From assembly GCA_012517235.1 (NCBI GenBank), contig JAAYVI010000065.1, positions 1 through 50,506 of the forward strand: a stretch of 50,506 bases of DNA. The letters run 5' to 3'. Below, piece after piece: positions 15,735-24,859 of the stretch. A model generated the notes under the pieces. It was not told the origin of the DNA. It made no database searches and saw only the letters and a list, made by a program, of their open reading frames with translations. The stretch's first letter is position 1. Each line of letters begins with the position of its first letter. The stretch comes from Elusimicrobiota bacterium (GTDB taxonomy: Bacteria > Elusimicrobiota > Elusimicrobia > Elusimicrobiales > UBA9959). Both the position numbers and the translations under genes were made by a program.

Positions 15735-16487
15735 ATGGAAGAAAACGAACTTATAAAAGCCGTGGAAACACTTTTGTTCATAACGGACGAACCTATAAAG
15801 ACCGAAAGAATGGCGAAAATATGCGAAGTTAAAAACATTAAGCATATGGAAGAAATTTTGGAAAGAATAAAACATTCCTACGACATAGAAAATAGGGCTC
15901 TTTGCGTAATGAAAGTCGCAGGCGGCTGGCAAATGGCGACAAGAAACGAATACAGTATTTGGGTTAGAAAACTTTATCAAACAAGACTGACAATGAGATT
16001 ATCTAATGCCGCTTTGGAAACACTTTGCATAATAGCTTACAAACAGCCCGTTACGAGAGCGCAAATAGAAAAAATAAGAGGAGTCGACGTTATGGGGCCG
16101 ATAGATACTTTGCTTGAAAGAAAACTTATAACCGTTTTAGGCAGAGCCGAAACGATAGGCAGACCCATACTTTTCGGAACTACCGAAGAGTTTTTAAGAC
16201 AATTCGGGCTTAATTCTTTGGCGGATTTGCCTCAGCTCGAAAACATGATTTCAAAAGAAAGTTTGGAAAGAGTAAACGCCATAATGGACGTTCCTCAGCC
16301 GGAAAATAAAGAACAAATGCTTCCTCTCGAAGGTATAACCGAAAATGCCGAAAATAAAAAAGAAAATTTTCAAGAAAATAATAATGCGCAAATAGAGAAT
16401 GCGGCGGAAAACACTTCCGAAAATACTTCTCAAAGCGCCTCAGAAACTTACCAAAATAGCGAAAAAGAGCCGGAGGAAAATAAATAA
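15735..16487 (+). CDS. scpB: Segregation and condensation protein ScpB
   Basis: Partner of ScpA in the Smc complex, made of two winged helices. 250 residues: residues 1-175 are the conserved part (ELIKAVETLLFITDEPI at the start, IIAYKQPVTRAQIEKIRGV in the middle, GRPILFGTTEEFL near 155). Residues about 190-250 form a low-complexity Glu/Asn/Ser-rich tail that is probably disordered and longer than in most homologues. It overlaps galT by one base (TAATG). Confidence 0.94.
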   Translation: MEENELIKAVETLLFITDEPIKTERMAKICEVKNIKHMEEILERIKHSYDIENRALCVMKVAGGWQMATRNEYSIWVRKLYQTRLTMRLSNAALETLCIIAYKQPVTRAQIEKIRGVDVMGPIDTLLERKLITVLGRAETIGRPILFGTTEEFLRQFGLNSLADLPQLENMISKESLERVNAIMDVPQPENKEQMLPLEGITENAENKKENFQENNNAQIENAAENTSENTSQSASETYQNSEKEPEENK

Positions 16488-17467
16488 TGCCGGAAATAAG
16501 AAAGGATATTTTCGGCGGAGGATGGGTAATTTATTCCGGAAAAAGAATAGGCCGTCCTAACGATTATGCGGATTTTAAAGTAAAATGTCCTTTTTGTCCC
16601 GGCAGAGAAGAAGAAACGCCGCCGGAGATATTAAGATGGCCTAAAGGCAAAAATTGGCAAATCAGACTTGTCCCTAACAGATATCCCGCTTTAACAAAAG
16701 AGGAAATTTTTTTAAAGCCTTCCTGCGGACTTTACGAGTATGCCGGAGGTTACGGCATTCACGACGTCTTAGTCGAAACTCCAGAACACAAAGGCGGTTT
16801 TGAAAGTTTTTCCATAGAAAAAATAAAAAAAATTTTTGAAATATATTCAATGCGCTGCGGAGAAATTAAGAAAGAAAAAAACATAAAATATGCCATGGTT
16901 TTTAAGAATGTGGGTAAAAACGCCGGAGCAAGTCTCAGACATCCTCATTCTCAAATAATAGGTTTGCCTCTTATCCCTTCGACCGTATCCTGGGAAACGG
17001 AAAAAAACGAGTCTTTTTGGGAAAAAAATTCCAAATGTCTTTTTTGTGAAACGATAAAAAACGAAATTAAAATAAAGTCCAGAATAGTTTACGAAAACTC
17101 CAAATACGCGGCTTTTTGTCCTTTCGCAAGCAGATTTTTCTTTGAAATATGGATTATGCCCAAGAAACACGAACCTTATTTTGAGAGTCCAAAAAACGAT
17201 TTTTTGGCTTTGGCTTATGCGGTTAAAAAAGTTTTTTCGGCTCTTAATAGAAGCGTAAAAGATCTGTCCTATAATATGATTATTCATTCGGCGCCTTGCG
17301 GAGAACATCCTCATTACCATTGGCATATAGAGATACTTCCAAAACTTGCGAGTATGGCCGGATTCGAATGGGGAAGCGGCTTTCATATAAATTCTTTAAG
17401 GCCGGAAGAAGCCGCCGAAATACTCAGAAAAGGAAAAATTTTTAATTTTGATAAGGAGGAAAAATGA
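16487..17467 (+). CDS. galT: Galactose-1-phosphate uridylyltransferase
   Basis: Leloir-pathway enzyme that exchanges UMP between UDP-glucose and galactose-1-phosphate. 326 residues, two HIT-fold halves. Zinc-binding CPFC (34-37) and a second CLFC (184-187) are visible. The nucleophile motif is RHPHSQ (151-156, His154), and the second half has HYHWHIEILP (276-285). It could alternatively be a relative acting on other sugar phosphates or a nucleotide (ADP-glucose-type) substrate; being coupled to glgA by a 4-bp overlap makes a role in glycogen-linked sugar metabolism plausible. No galK or galE is seen nearby. Confidence 0.85.
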   Translation: MPEIRKDIFGGGWVIYSGKRIGRPNDYADFKVKCPFCPGREEETPPEILRWPKGKNWQIRLVPNRYPALTKEEIFLKPSCGLYEYAGGYGIHDVLVETPEHKGGFESFSIEKIKKIFEIYSMRCGEIKKEKNIKYAMVFKNVGKNAGASLRHPHSQIIGLPLIPSTVSWETEKNESFWEKNSKCLFCETIKNEIKIKSRIVYENSKYAAFCPFASRFFFEIWIMPKKHEPYFESPKNDFLALAYAVKKVFSALNRSVKDLSYNMIIHSAPCGEHPHYHWHIEILPKLASMAGFEWGSGFHINSLRPEEAAEILRKGKIFNFDKEEK

Positions 17468-18924
17468 AAATTCTTCAAGCCGCTTCGGAAGCGTTTCCTT
17501 TTTGTAAAACCGGAGGTTTGGCCGACGTTACTGGCGCTCTTTCCAGATTTTTTGCCGGGGCCGAAGGCGTGGAAGAACTTGTATTATTTCTTCCAAAATA
17601 TAGAAATGCCGGAGGAGGCGCTTTCTCTTTTAAGGCCGTGCCGGGAAGCTATGTGGTGCCCGTATCGGGCAGATTTGAAAAAGCTTCTCTTTATCTGGCT
17701 CAATGGGGCAAAGTAAAAGTTTATTTCGTGGAAAATCAAAAATATTTCGACAGGCCGGGACTTTACAGAGGACCTCACGGAGATTATCAGGATAACGACG
17801 AAAGATTTATATTTTTCTCAAGAGCCGTTTTGGAGGGCGCCAAATTTTTGGGATTTAAACCGGATATAATTCATTGCCACGATTGGCAAACGGCCTTGAT
17901 ACCCGCTTACTTGAAAACTTTATATCTCATAGACGCTTTTTTTGCCAAGACGGCTACCGTATTTACGGTTCATAATATAGCTTATCAGGGGATGTTCGGA
18001 AGAGAAACATTTATAAAAGCCGGTTTCGGCTGGATGGATTTTACTCCCGATAAACTCGAATTTTACGGCGGAATAAACTTTATGAAAGCCGGCATAGTAT
18101 TTGCCGATTTTATTACTACGGTAAGTCCCACTTATGCGCTGGAAATACAATCCGGAGCGGATTTCGGAAAAGGTTTGGAAGGAGTTCTTAAAAGCAGAAG
18201 CGAAAAATTATTCGGCATATTAAACGGAATAGATACCGAAATATGGGACCCGGCTACGGATACTTTTATTTACAGGGGATACGATCATAAAACATTTTGG
18301 CGCGGTAAGCCTCATTGTAAAAAATCCCTTCAAAAAGAATTGGGACTTAAAGAAGATAAAAATGCCGTACTGGCGGGATGCGTTTCCCGTTTGGACTGGC
18401 AAAAAGGAATAGATATAATAGCGGAATCGGCCGGAGAATTTTGCGGAAAAATGCAGTTTGTTTTTTTGGGAATCGGCGAACCGTCGATAACGCAATCTCT
18501 TAAAAAACTTTCCGATGAAAATCCGGGAACCGTTGTTTTTATAAATTCTTTCGACGAGGAAATGGCGCATAAAATTTATGCTTCCTGCGATATCTTTCTT
18601 ATGCCTTCGAGATTCGAGCCTTGCGGTTTAAGTCAGATGATAGCGATGAGATACGGCGCTTTGCCCGTAGTTAACGCGACGGGGGGACTTAGAGATACCG
18701 TTTTTTACGATAAAGATAATTTTACGGCTTCCAACGGATTTTCACTGGGTTTTCCAAATGCCGACAATCTAAAAAGCATGCTCGGACATATACTTTCTCT
18801 TTATTCTTCGAGGGAACTCTGGAACAGCGCGGTTAAAAATGCCATGAAAGGCGATTATTCGTGGAATAAATCGGCGGCCGAATATCTTAAGCTTTTCGGA
18901 CTTTTAAAAAATTCCAGATATTAA
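17464..18924 (+). CDS. glgA: Glycogen synthase (ADP-glucose type, GT5)
   Basis: Adds glucose from ADP-glucose to a growing glycogen chain. 486 residues, as expected. The donor-binding KTGGLADV is at 15-22, HDWQTALIP and HNIAYQGMF lie in the N-terminal Rossmann domain, and the C-terminal domain has SRLDWQKGIDI, PSRFEPCGLSQMIAMRYG and TGGLRDTV. The ATG is preceded by an AAGGAGG site inside the end of galT. It is the last gene of the overlapping trpS-scpA-scpB-galT-glgA run; the next gene has its own promoter. Confidence 0.95.
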   Translation: MKILQAASEAFPFCKTGGLADVTGALSRFFAGAEGVEELVLFLPKYRNAGGGAFSFKAVPGSYVVPVSGRFEKASLYLAQWGKVKVYFVENQKYFDRPGLYRGPHGDYQDNDERFIFFSRAVLEGAKFLGFKPDIIHCHDWQTALIPAYLKTLYLIDAFFAKTATVFTVHNIAYQGMFGRETFIKAGFGWMDFTPDKLEFYGGINFMKAGIVFADFITTVSPTYALEIQSGADFGKGLEGVLKSRSEKLFGILNGIDTEIWDPATDTFIYRGYDHKTFWRGKPHCKKSLQKELGLKEDKNAVLAGCVSRLDWQKGIDIIAESAGEFCGKMQFVFLGIGEPSITQSLKKLSDENPGTVVFINSFDEEMAHKIYASCDIFLMPSRFEPCGLSQMIAMRYGALPVVNATGGLRDTVFYDKDNFTASNGFSLGFPNADNLKSMLGHILSLYSSRELWNSAVKNAMKGDYSWNKSAAEYLKLFGLLKNSRY

Positions 18925-18954
18925 TCGTATTCTCATTTCGGATATTCGTTTGAT

Positions 18955-18983
18955 TTGACATGTTTTTATTTTTTGTATATAAT
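18955..18983 (+). promoter_or_regulatory. Consensus sigma-70 promoter of the efflux operon
   Basis: TTGACA (18955-18960), exactly 17 bp, TATAAT (18978-18983). Both boxes match the housekeeping consensus perfectly, the only such case in this window. Transcription should start near 18990, inside the operator. Confidence 0.85.
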
Positions 18984-19002
18984 TTACTTACCGGTAGGTA
19001 AA
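18983..19002. promoter_or_regulatory. Palindromic operator, probable TetR autoregulatory site
   Basis: A 20-bp imperfect palindrome centred on CCGG (18991-18994): half-sites TTTACTTACC and GGTAGGTAAA, with one mismatched pair. It overlaps the end of the -10 box and the expected transcription start, just before the gene for a TetR-type DNA-binding domain. This is the classic position for repressor self-control. Confidence 0.8.
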
Positions 19003-19004
19003 CT

Positions 19005-20858
19005 ATGAGAAAAATGAAGATTTCCAAAGAAGACATAATAAAAAAGGCTCTCGAACTTATGGCGGAAAACAGCCCGGATTCCGTTTCTATGAGAGAAATT
19101 GCTCAAAAACTTTCCGTTACAAAGCCGATGATATACTATCATTTCAAAGATAAAGAAGATCTTATAAAACAGGTTTTTTTCTCCAAGGCGAAAGAATTAG
19201 AAGAAATAAAGTTTGATACGGATAAGAATCTTTCCGTAGAAGACATAGTTTATGCCATAGTCAAAAAATATTACGATTTTTTAAATTCCAATCCGGAAGC
19301 GGTAAAATGCGTGATGAAAATATTTGACGCGCCGGAAGAAAGCCCGATAAGAAAATACGCTTTGCAGATGAGGGAAAAAAACAGGGAAAAAGTAAAAGAA
19401 GTTTTAAATCGTTTGGCTGCCGAAGGGAAAATAGATAAAAAGGAAATAGATTATATAATACATATGATTTCCGCTCTTTTATCTTATCAAATATTTGAAA
19501 TGAGAGTTTCAAATAATCTTATTTCGCCGGATCTTTTAAAAAAACTTTCTAAAATAGCCGCTTACGGAGTTAAAAAGATAAACGCGGTATTTCTTTTGGC
19601 TTTATTATCTTTGCCGATTTCGGTTTTTTCTCAGATTAGCGCGGAAGACGCCGTAAATATGGCGATGTCTAAAAATGTTTCGGTTCTAAACGCTTTGGAA
19701 ACTCAAGAGATATACTCTCAGAAGATAAGAGAATATTGGGGAGGAGTTTATCCCAATATATCCTTATCCGCTTCTTATTCCAGAAACATAGAAAAGCAAA
19801 GTCTTTTCTTTAACGGAAATAAAATAGAAATGGGTCTGGATAATTCGTATTCCGGCAGTTTGGACTTGAGTCAAATTCTATGGGCGGGAGGAAAAGTCGG
19901 AACCGGGATAGAAATGGCGGAGATCTATGCCGACAGCGCGTCCGAGAATCTTTCTTCGGCAAAAAAAACGATAAAAAAAATAGTCAAACAGACCTATTAT
20001 GCCGCGGCTTTAATGAGAGAAATGCTTAATATACAGAAAGAAAATTTGGATATTTCCAAACAGCATCTCGAAACTATAAAACAGCAGTATGAGAAAGGTC
20101 TAAAAAGCGATCTGGAAGTAATGCGTCAAGAGGTCGAGGTTTCAAATAATGAACCGAGTCTTATAAAAGCCGAAAATGCCTACGAACAGAGCTTGCTGGC
20201 TTTAAAAAATGTCATAGGTATGGATCCCGATGAAAAAATAGAGCTTTCTTCCGGCCCTTTGTGTTCGGATTCCGGCGAATTTGAAGAAAGCCGTTTATAT
20301 GATCTGGCTTTGAAAAATAGGGCCGATTATAAGCTTGCCGTTCTTAATTTGAGTTTGGCACAAAAGCAGTTGAGACTTGAAAAAGCCGGACATTGGCCCA
20401 ATCTTACTGCCTTTGCTTCCAGAGCTTTTTCCGGTCAAAGCGATTCGGGGTTTCCCGATTCTTCTCAAAGATCGTGGAGTTTAACGGCGGGAGTAAAATT
20501 TAATATGCCCATTTTCAGCGGTTTTTCCGTTTCTGCTCGCGTAAAACAAGCGGAAGGCTCGGTAAAGATTGCCGAAAGAAATTTGAAAGATTTGAAGAGA
20601 AAAATAAAAATAGACGTCAAAAGCTCTTTTTTGGATTTAAAAGAAGCTCAAAGAAGACTACTTTCACAAAAAACTTCGGTTGATACCGCGAGAAAAGCTT
20701 TGCAGGCTACGGAAAGCAGATTTAAAAACGGTTTGGCCTCAAGATTGGAATTAAACGATGCGGCTTTGGCCTTAAATAAGGCGGAAACGCTGGCGGTTCA
20801 GGCAGAATATGACTATTGCGGAAATATGGCCAAATTGGATTGGGAGATCGGAAATTGA
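19005..20858 (+). CDS. TetR-type repressor fused in frame to a TolC-family outer-membrane efflux protein
   Basis: One uninterrupted 617-codon frame holds two proteins. Residues 1-188 are a TetR regulator: a helix-turn-helix (about 8-55) with SMREIAQKLSVTKPMIYYHF, then a helical ligand domain. Residues 189-210 (V-K-K-I-N then a hydrophobic stretch ending VFSQ) are a textbook Sec signal peptide. From about 211 onward is a TolC-type channel with the repeated antiparallel-helix pattern (GLKSDLEVMRQEVEVSNNEP and GLASRLELNDAALAL). At the junction GGAG stands at 19566-19569, but no ATG, GTG or TTG follows at useful spacing in any frame; the nearest in-frame ATG is at 19500. It may be a true fusion, a signal-peptidase-split protein, or a lost stop/start. 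Confidence 0.85.
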   Translation: MRKMKISKEDIIKKALELMAENSPDSVSMREIAQKLSVTKPMIYYHFKDKEDLIKQVFFSKAKELEEIKFDTDKNLSVEDIVYAIVKKYYDFLNSNPEAVKCVMKIFDAPEESPIRKYALQMREKNREKVKEVLNRLAAEGKIDKKEIDYIIHMISALLSYQIFEMRVSNNLISPDLLKKLSKIAAYGVKKINAVFLLALLSLPISVFSQISAEDAVNMAMSKNVSVLNALETQEIYSQKIREYWGGVYPNISLSASYSRNIEKQSLFFNGNKIEMGLDNSYSGSLDLSQILWAGGKVGTGIEMAEIYADSASENLSSAKKTIKKIVKQTYYAAALMREMLNIQKENLDISKQHLETIKQQYEKGLKSDLEVMRQEVEVSNNEPSLIKAENAYEQSLLALKNVIGMDPDEKIELSSGPLCSDSGEFEESRLYDLALKNRADYKLAVLNLSLAQKQLRLEKAGHWPNLTAFASRAFSGQSDSGFPDSSQRSWSLTAGVKFNMPIFSGFSVSARVKQAEGSVKIAERNLKDLKRKIKIDVKSSFLDLKEAQRRLLSQKTSVDTARKALQATESRFKNGLASRLELNDAALALNKAETLAVQAEYDYCGNMAKLDWEIGN

Positions 20859-20875
20859 ATTTTCGGAGGATTTAT

Positions 20876-21763
20876 ATGAAAAAAATAATTTTGATAAGCG
20901 CGGTTTTAATTTCTTTTTTTGCTCTTTCCTGCAAGAATAAAGAGGCGGAAGCTTTTAATAAAATAGAAAAGGATGTTTTTTTTGTAAAAGCCGAAAATCC
21001 GCAAATAAGAACCATTTCCAATGAGATAGTTTTGGGAGCATCCCTTAAAGCTATGGAAGAGGCGGTAATTTATCCGAGAATAAACGGCAAGCTTACCGAA
21101 AACGTATTAAAAGAAGGAGATAGCGTATCCAAAGACCAAACGATAGCTTATGTAAAAAAAGACGAAGTGGGCGTAGTTTACGAGCCGGCTCCCATACCTT
21201 CCACCATAGACGGAGTCATAGGCAGAATTTATCAAGATCCCGGCGCGGACGTAAATATTCAAACTCCCATAGCTTTGGTAGTTAATCAGAAAAAGATAAG
21301 AATACAAATGGATATGCCGGAAAAATATCTTTCCGGAATTTATAAAGGCCAGAAGGTTTCTTTTAAGGTAGAGGCTTATCCGGATAAAGTTTTTAGCGCT
21401 AAAATAGAAAAAATAAGTCCGGTGGTGGATAAGGTTTCAAAAACATCTCTTGTGGAAGCGGTTGCGGATAATTCTTCGGGATATCTTAAATCAGGAATGT
21501 TTTGCGAAGCCAGAGTGGCTTTAAAAGAAGTAGATAATGCTTATGCGGTTCCTCTTTCCGCAATAGTATATAAAGAAAAAGTTCCTTATATATACGTTTT
21601 GGACGAAAGCGGGCATTCCGTAAAAGAAGTCAAAGCCTCTTTGGGAATATCGGATTCCCAATATGCTCAGGTTAAAAATATAAATCTAAAGGATAAAATA
21701 ATCACAGTAGGCCTTTACGGGATATACGATAAGGCTAAAGTATATATATCGGAAAACGATTAA
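20876..21763 (+). CDS. RND efflux periplasmic adaptor (lipoprotein)
   Basis: Links the inner-membrane pump to the TolC channel. The start at 20876 follows a CGGAGG site and begins a lipoprotein-like signal ending FFALSC (Cys19); the open frame extends to 20816 but that part overlaps the TolC gene. 295 residues, shorter than typical AcrA. The lipoyl halves (around GDSVSKDQTIAYV and GVIGRIYQDPGADV) are separated by only about 25 residues, so the long alpha-helical hairpin that normally contacts TolC is absent. The beta-barrel and membrane-proximal parts (about 135-295) look normal. Confidence 0.88.
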   Translation: MKKIILISAVLISFFALSCKNKEAEAFNKIEKDVFFVKAENPQIRTISNEIVLGASLKAMEEAVIYPRINGKLTENVLKEGDSVSKDQTIAYVKKDEVGVVYEPAPIPSTIDGVIGRIYQDPGADVNIQTPIALVVNQKKIRIQMDMPEKYLSGIYKGQKVSFKVEAYPDKVFSAKIEKISPVVDKVSKTSLVEAVADNSSGYLKSGMFCEARVALKEVDNAYAVPLSAIVYKEKVPYIYVLDESGHSVKEVKASLGISDSQYAQVKNINLKDKIITVGLYGIYDKAKVYISEND

Positions 21764-21776
21764 TTAAGAGAAAAAT

Positions 21777-24700
21777 ATGAAAATAATAGAATTCTCCGTC
21801 AAAAGACCGGTTTTTACAACCATGCTTTCCACTGCGATAATGGTTTTGGGTTTTTTTGCTTTCGCAAGATTGGGAGTGGACCTTTACCCAAACGTGGAAT
21901 TTCCTTTCGTAACCGTTCAGACTTCTCTTAGAGGAGCAAGTCCTGAAGAGATAGAATCTTCCGTTACAAAAATCATCGAAGAAGCCGTAAATACCGTAAG
22001 CGGCATAGAAGATCTTTCTTCTACAAGCTACGAAGGCCTTTCGGTTGTTATGATAAAATTCCAGCTTGAAAAAAATCCCGATGTGGCCGCTCAAGAAGTC
22101 AGAGATAAAGTAAATTCGGTTCTAAGTCAGCTTCCTCAGGGTACGGACCAGCCGGTCGTGAGCAAAGTAGATTTCGGAAGTATGCCGGTTATGAGCGTGG
22201 CCGCGGCTTCAAAGAGAAACATAATAGATTTTACCCGGATAGTCAAAAAACAAATAAAAGAATCCATAGAGACCGTAAACGGAGTCGGAGGGGTTGATTT
22301 AATAGGCGGAAGAGAAAGAGAAATACATATATCCGTGAATCCTCTAAAACTTCAAGCGATGAACATATCCATAAAGCAGGTTAAAGACGCTCTTACTCAG
22401 CATAATGTCGAAATACCAGGCGGTAAAGTGGAGCAAAAAGACAAAGATTATGTTCTGCGCACATTGGGGAGAATATCTTCTCCCAAGGATTTTAACGATA
22501 TAGTCGTTACTATGGTTAACGGCGCTCCGGTTAAAATATCTGATATAGCAAAAGTCGAAGATACCGGCGAAGAAATACAAACAATATCGTATCTTAACGG
22601 AGTCCCGGCCGTTACTTTAAGCGTCAAAAAACAATCGGGAACAAATACCGTAGAAGTTATAGAAAACGTAAAAAAACGTTTGGAAGAAATTAAAAAAACT
22701 TTGCCTAAAGACATAGAACTAAAAGTAATAGGCGATCAAAGCGTATTCATAAAAGGCTCCGTTCATGCGGTATACGAACATCTGGTGCTCGGCTCTCTTT
22801 TGGCTTCTTTGGTAATACTTCTTTTTATCGGCGATTGGAGATCTACGATAATATCTTCCGTGGCCATACCGGTTTCTCTGATAGGATCTTTCGCTTTGAT
22901 GGAAGCCAGCGGATTTACTTTAAATAATATGACTCTTTTAGGCTTAATGATAGCCGTAGGTCTGGTAATAGACGATGCCGTAGTTATGATAGAAAATATA
23001 CATAGACATATGGAAAAATACGACAAAAGTTCGTATGAGGCCGCGGTTTCCGGATCGGCGGAAATAGGTTTTGCGGTAATAGCGATTTCGGTTTCTTTGC
23101 TTGCCATTTTTGTTCCTTTGGCTTATATGTCGGGTATGATAGGAAGATTTTTAAAAAGCTACGGTCTTTCCATCGCTTATGCCGTAACAATAAGCACTTT
23201 TGTGGCTTTGACTATAACTCCCATGCTTTCGTCTTTGTTTCTTAAAAAAACTCACGGTAATTCTAAGTTTCAAGATTTCGTGGATAATTTCAATAAAATA
23301 TTGGCCGATAAATACTCTCATATACTCCAATGGGCTTTGGCTAATAGAAAAAAGATGATAGTGTTTGCGGGGATTACAATTTTTTCCATGTTTCCTCTTT
23401 TGTTTTTTATAGGCAAAGATTTCCTGCCTCAGGACGATACGGGTATGTTTCAGATTAATATAACCGCTCCGGAAGGCACAAATCTTGAGATGATGAAAAA
23501 AATATCTTTCCAAATAGAAGAGGAAGCAAAAAGAATACCTTATGTCAGAGAGAGTCTTGTTATGGTGGGCTCCGGACAAGGCAATGTAAATTCTTCCAAT
23601 CAGGCTTCTTTGTTTTTTGAACTTACCGATGCTTCGAAAAGAAGCGTTTCTCTTATGGAAATAATGTCTTCGGTAAGAAAAATGCTCGCCAAATATAAAG
23701 ATTTAAGAACCGCGGTTATAGTCGGAGGACAGGGAAGCATAAGCGGAATGAAAAATTATGAAATGGAATACGTGATAACCGGCCCGGAGCTTAAAAATCT
23801 TCAGGATTATTCCTTGGCAATATTGGATAAACTTAAAACTATGAAAGGCGCGGTAGATTTGGATACGAGTTTTACTTATGCCAAGCCGGAATATAGAGTA
23901 ATAATAGACAGAGAAAAGGCCGCTCGATTGGGAGTAAAGCCGGAAGATATAGCGACTTCTCTTAGAACTATGGTCGGCGGCGCCGAAAATATAACGAAAT
24001 ACAAAGAAGGCGACGACCTTTATCAAGTGAGGGTTAGAGCCGATAAGTATTACCGTTCTTCTCCGGAAACGGTAAAATCTCTTATGGTCCCCGCCGCTCA
24101 AAATAAAACGGTAAGATTGGATACGATAGCGCGCTTGGAAGAAGGATTCGGTCCGACACAAATAGATCGTTACAACAGACAAAGAAAAATATCGGTATAT
24201 GCCAATGTGGAAAAGGGCGCTTCTCTAAGCAAACTTTTGAGTGTTTCCGATAAGACATTCGAATCTTTTAAAGCCCCTGCTCAATATAAAGCTCAGCCTA
24301 CGGGCCGAGCGAAAGAATTCGGAAGAATGCTTAAAAGCTTTTTGACCGCTTTTATATTTGCTTTTATATTCGTATATATAGTTTTAGCGGCTCAGTTTGA
24401 AAGCTTTGTATATCCGGTTTCGATAATAGTCGTTTTGCCTTTGACTTTGCCTTTTGCGATAATTTCTTTGTTTTTAACGGGCTCTAATATGACAATATTT
24501 GCTCTTATGGGTATGTTTATGTTGTTTGGAATAGTAAAGAAAAATTCCATACTTCAAGTAGATTATACCAATACTTTGAGATCCGAAGGTAAGCCCAGAT
24601 ATGAGGCTATGATAGAAGCGAATAGAACCAGACTTAGACCCATACTTATGACGACATTAACTTTGATTTTTGCCATGCTGCCTACGGCTTTCGGTTCCGG

Positions 24701-24857
24701 ACCCGGAGCAAATATGAGAAGATCTATGGCATGGGTGATAATAGGCGGACAGTCGTTGTCTTTGCTTATAACTCTTTTAATGACACCGGTTACATATTCC
24801 CTTATGGACGACGCTCAAGAATGGATTAAAAGAAAATTAGGATTTGGCGCCAAATAA
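21777..24857 (+). CDS. RND family efflux transporter (AcrB/HAE1-like)
   Basis: Proton-driven inner-membrane pump. 1026 residues with the family layout: TM1 near 10-30 (FTTMLSTAIMVLGFFAFARLGVD region), a large periplasmic loop, TM2-6 (about 335-490), a second loop, and TM8-12 at about 850-1010. The proton-relay aspartates are in VGLVIDDAVVMIEN of TM4, and GxxxxNPxL-like RLRPILMTTLTLI is in the C-terminal half. It starts 13 bp after the adaptor. Together with the TetR-TolC gene it forms a complete self-regulated three-gene tripartite pump. The substrate is unknown. It ends 2 bp from the stop of a convergent gene. Confidence 0.94.
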   Translation: MKIIEFSVKRPVFTTMLSTAIMVLGFFAFARLGVDLYPNVEFPFVTVQTSLRGASPEEIESSVTKIIEEAVNTVSGIEDLSSTSYEGLSVVMIKFQLEKNPDVAAQEVRDKVNSVLSQLPQGTDQPVVSKVDFGSMPVMSVAAASKRNIIDFTRIVKKQIKESIETVNGVGGVDLIGGREREIHISVNPLKLQAMNISIKQVKDALTQHNVEIPGGKVEQKDKDYVLRTLGRISSPKDFNDIVVTMVNGAPVKISDIAKVEDTGEEIQTISYLNGVPAVTLSVKKQSGTNTVEVIENVKKRLEEIKKTLPKDIELKVIGDQSVFIKGSVHAVYEHLVLGSLLASLVILLFIGDWRSTIISSVAIPVSLIGSFALMEASGFTLNNMTLLGLMIAVGLVIDDAVVMIENIHRHMEKYDKSSYEAAVSGSAEIGFAVIAISVSLLAIFVPLAYMSGMIGRFLKSYGLSIAYAVTISTFVALTITPMLSSLFLKKTHGNSKFQDFVDNFNKILADKYSHILQWALANRKKMIVFAGITIFSMFPLLFFIGKDFLPQDDTGMFQINITAPEGTNLEMMKKISFQIEEEAKRIPYVRESLVMVGSGQGNVNSSNQASLFFELTDASKRSVSLMEIMSSVRKMLAKYKDLRTAVIVGGQGSISGMKNYEMEYVITGPELKNLQDYSLAILDKLKTMKGAVDLDTSFTYAKPEYRVIIDREKAARLGVKPEDIATSLRTMVGGAENITKYKEGDDLYQVRVRADKYYRSSPETVKSLMVPAAQNKTVRLDTIARLEEGFGPTQIDRYNRQRKISVYANVEKGASLSKLLSVSDKTFESFKAPAQYKAQPTGRAKEFGRMLKSFLTAFIFAFIFVYIVLAAQFESFVYPVSIIVVLPLTLPFAIISLFLTGSNMTIFALMGMFMLFGIVKKNSILQVDYTNTLRSEGKPRYEAMIEANRTRLRPILMTTLTLIFAMLPTAFGSGPGANMRRSMAWVIIGGQSLSLLITLLMTPVTYSLMDDAQEWIKRKLGFGAK

Positions 24858-24859
24858 CT

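Noticed and set aside
20816-20875. Upstream start for the RND adaptor
   Set aside because: It would overlap the TolC reading frame and bury the lipoprotein signal; the CGGAGG site points to 20876.
24858-24859. Terminator between the convergent RND pump and PAS kinase genes
   Set aside because: The gap is only 2 bp and no hairpin with a T-run is evident at either end.
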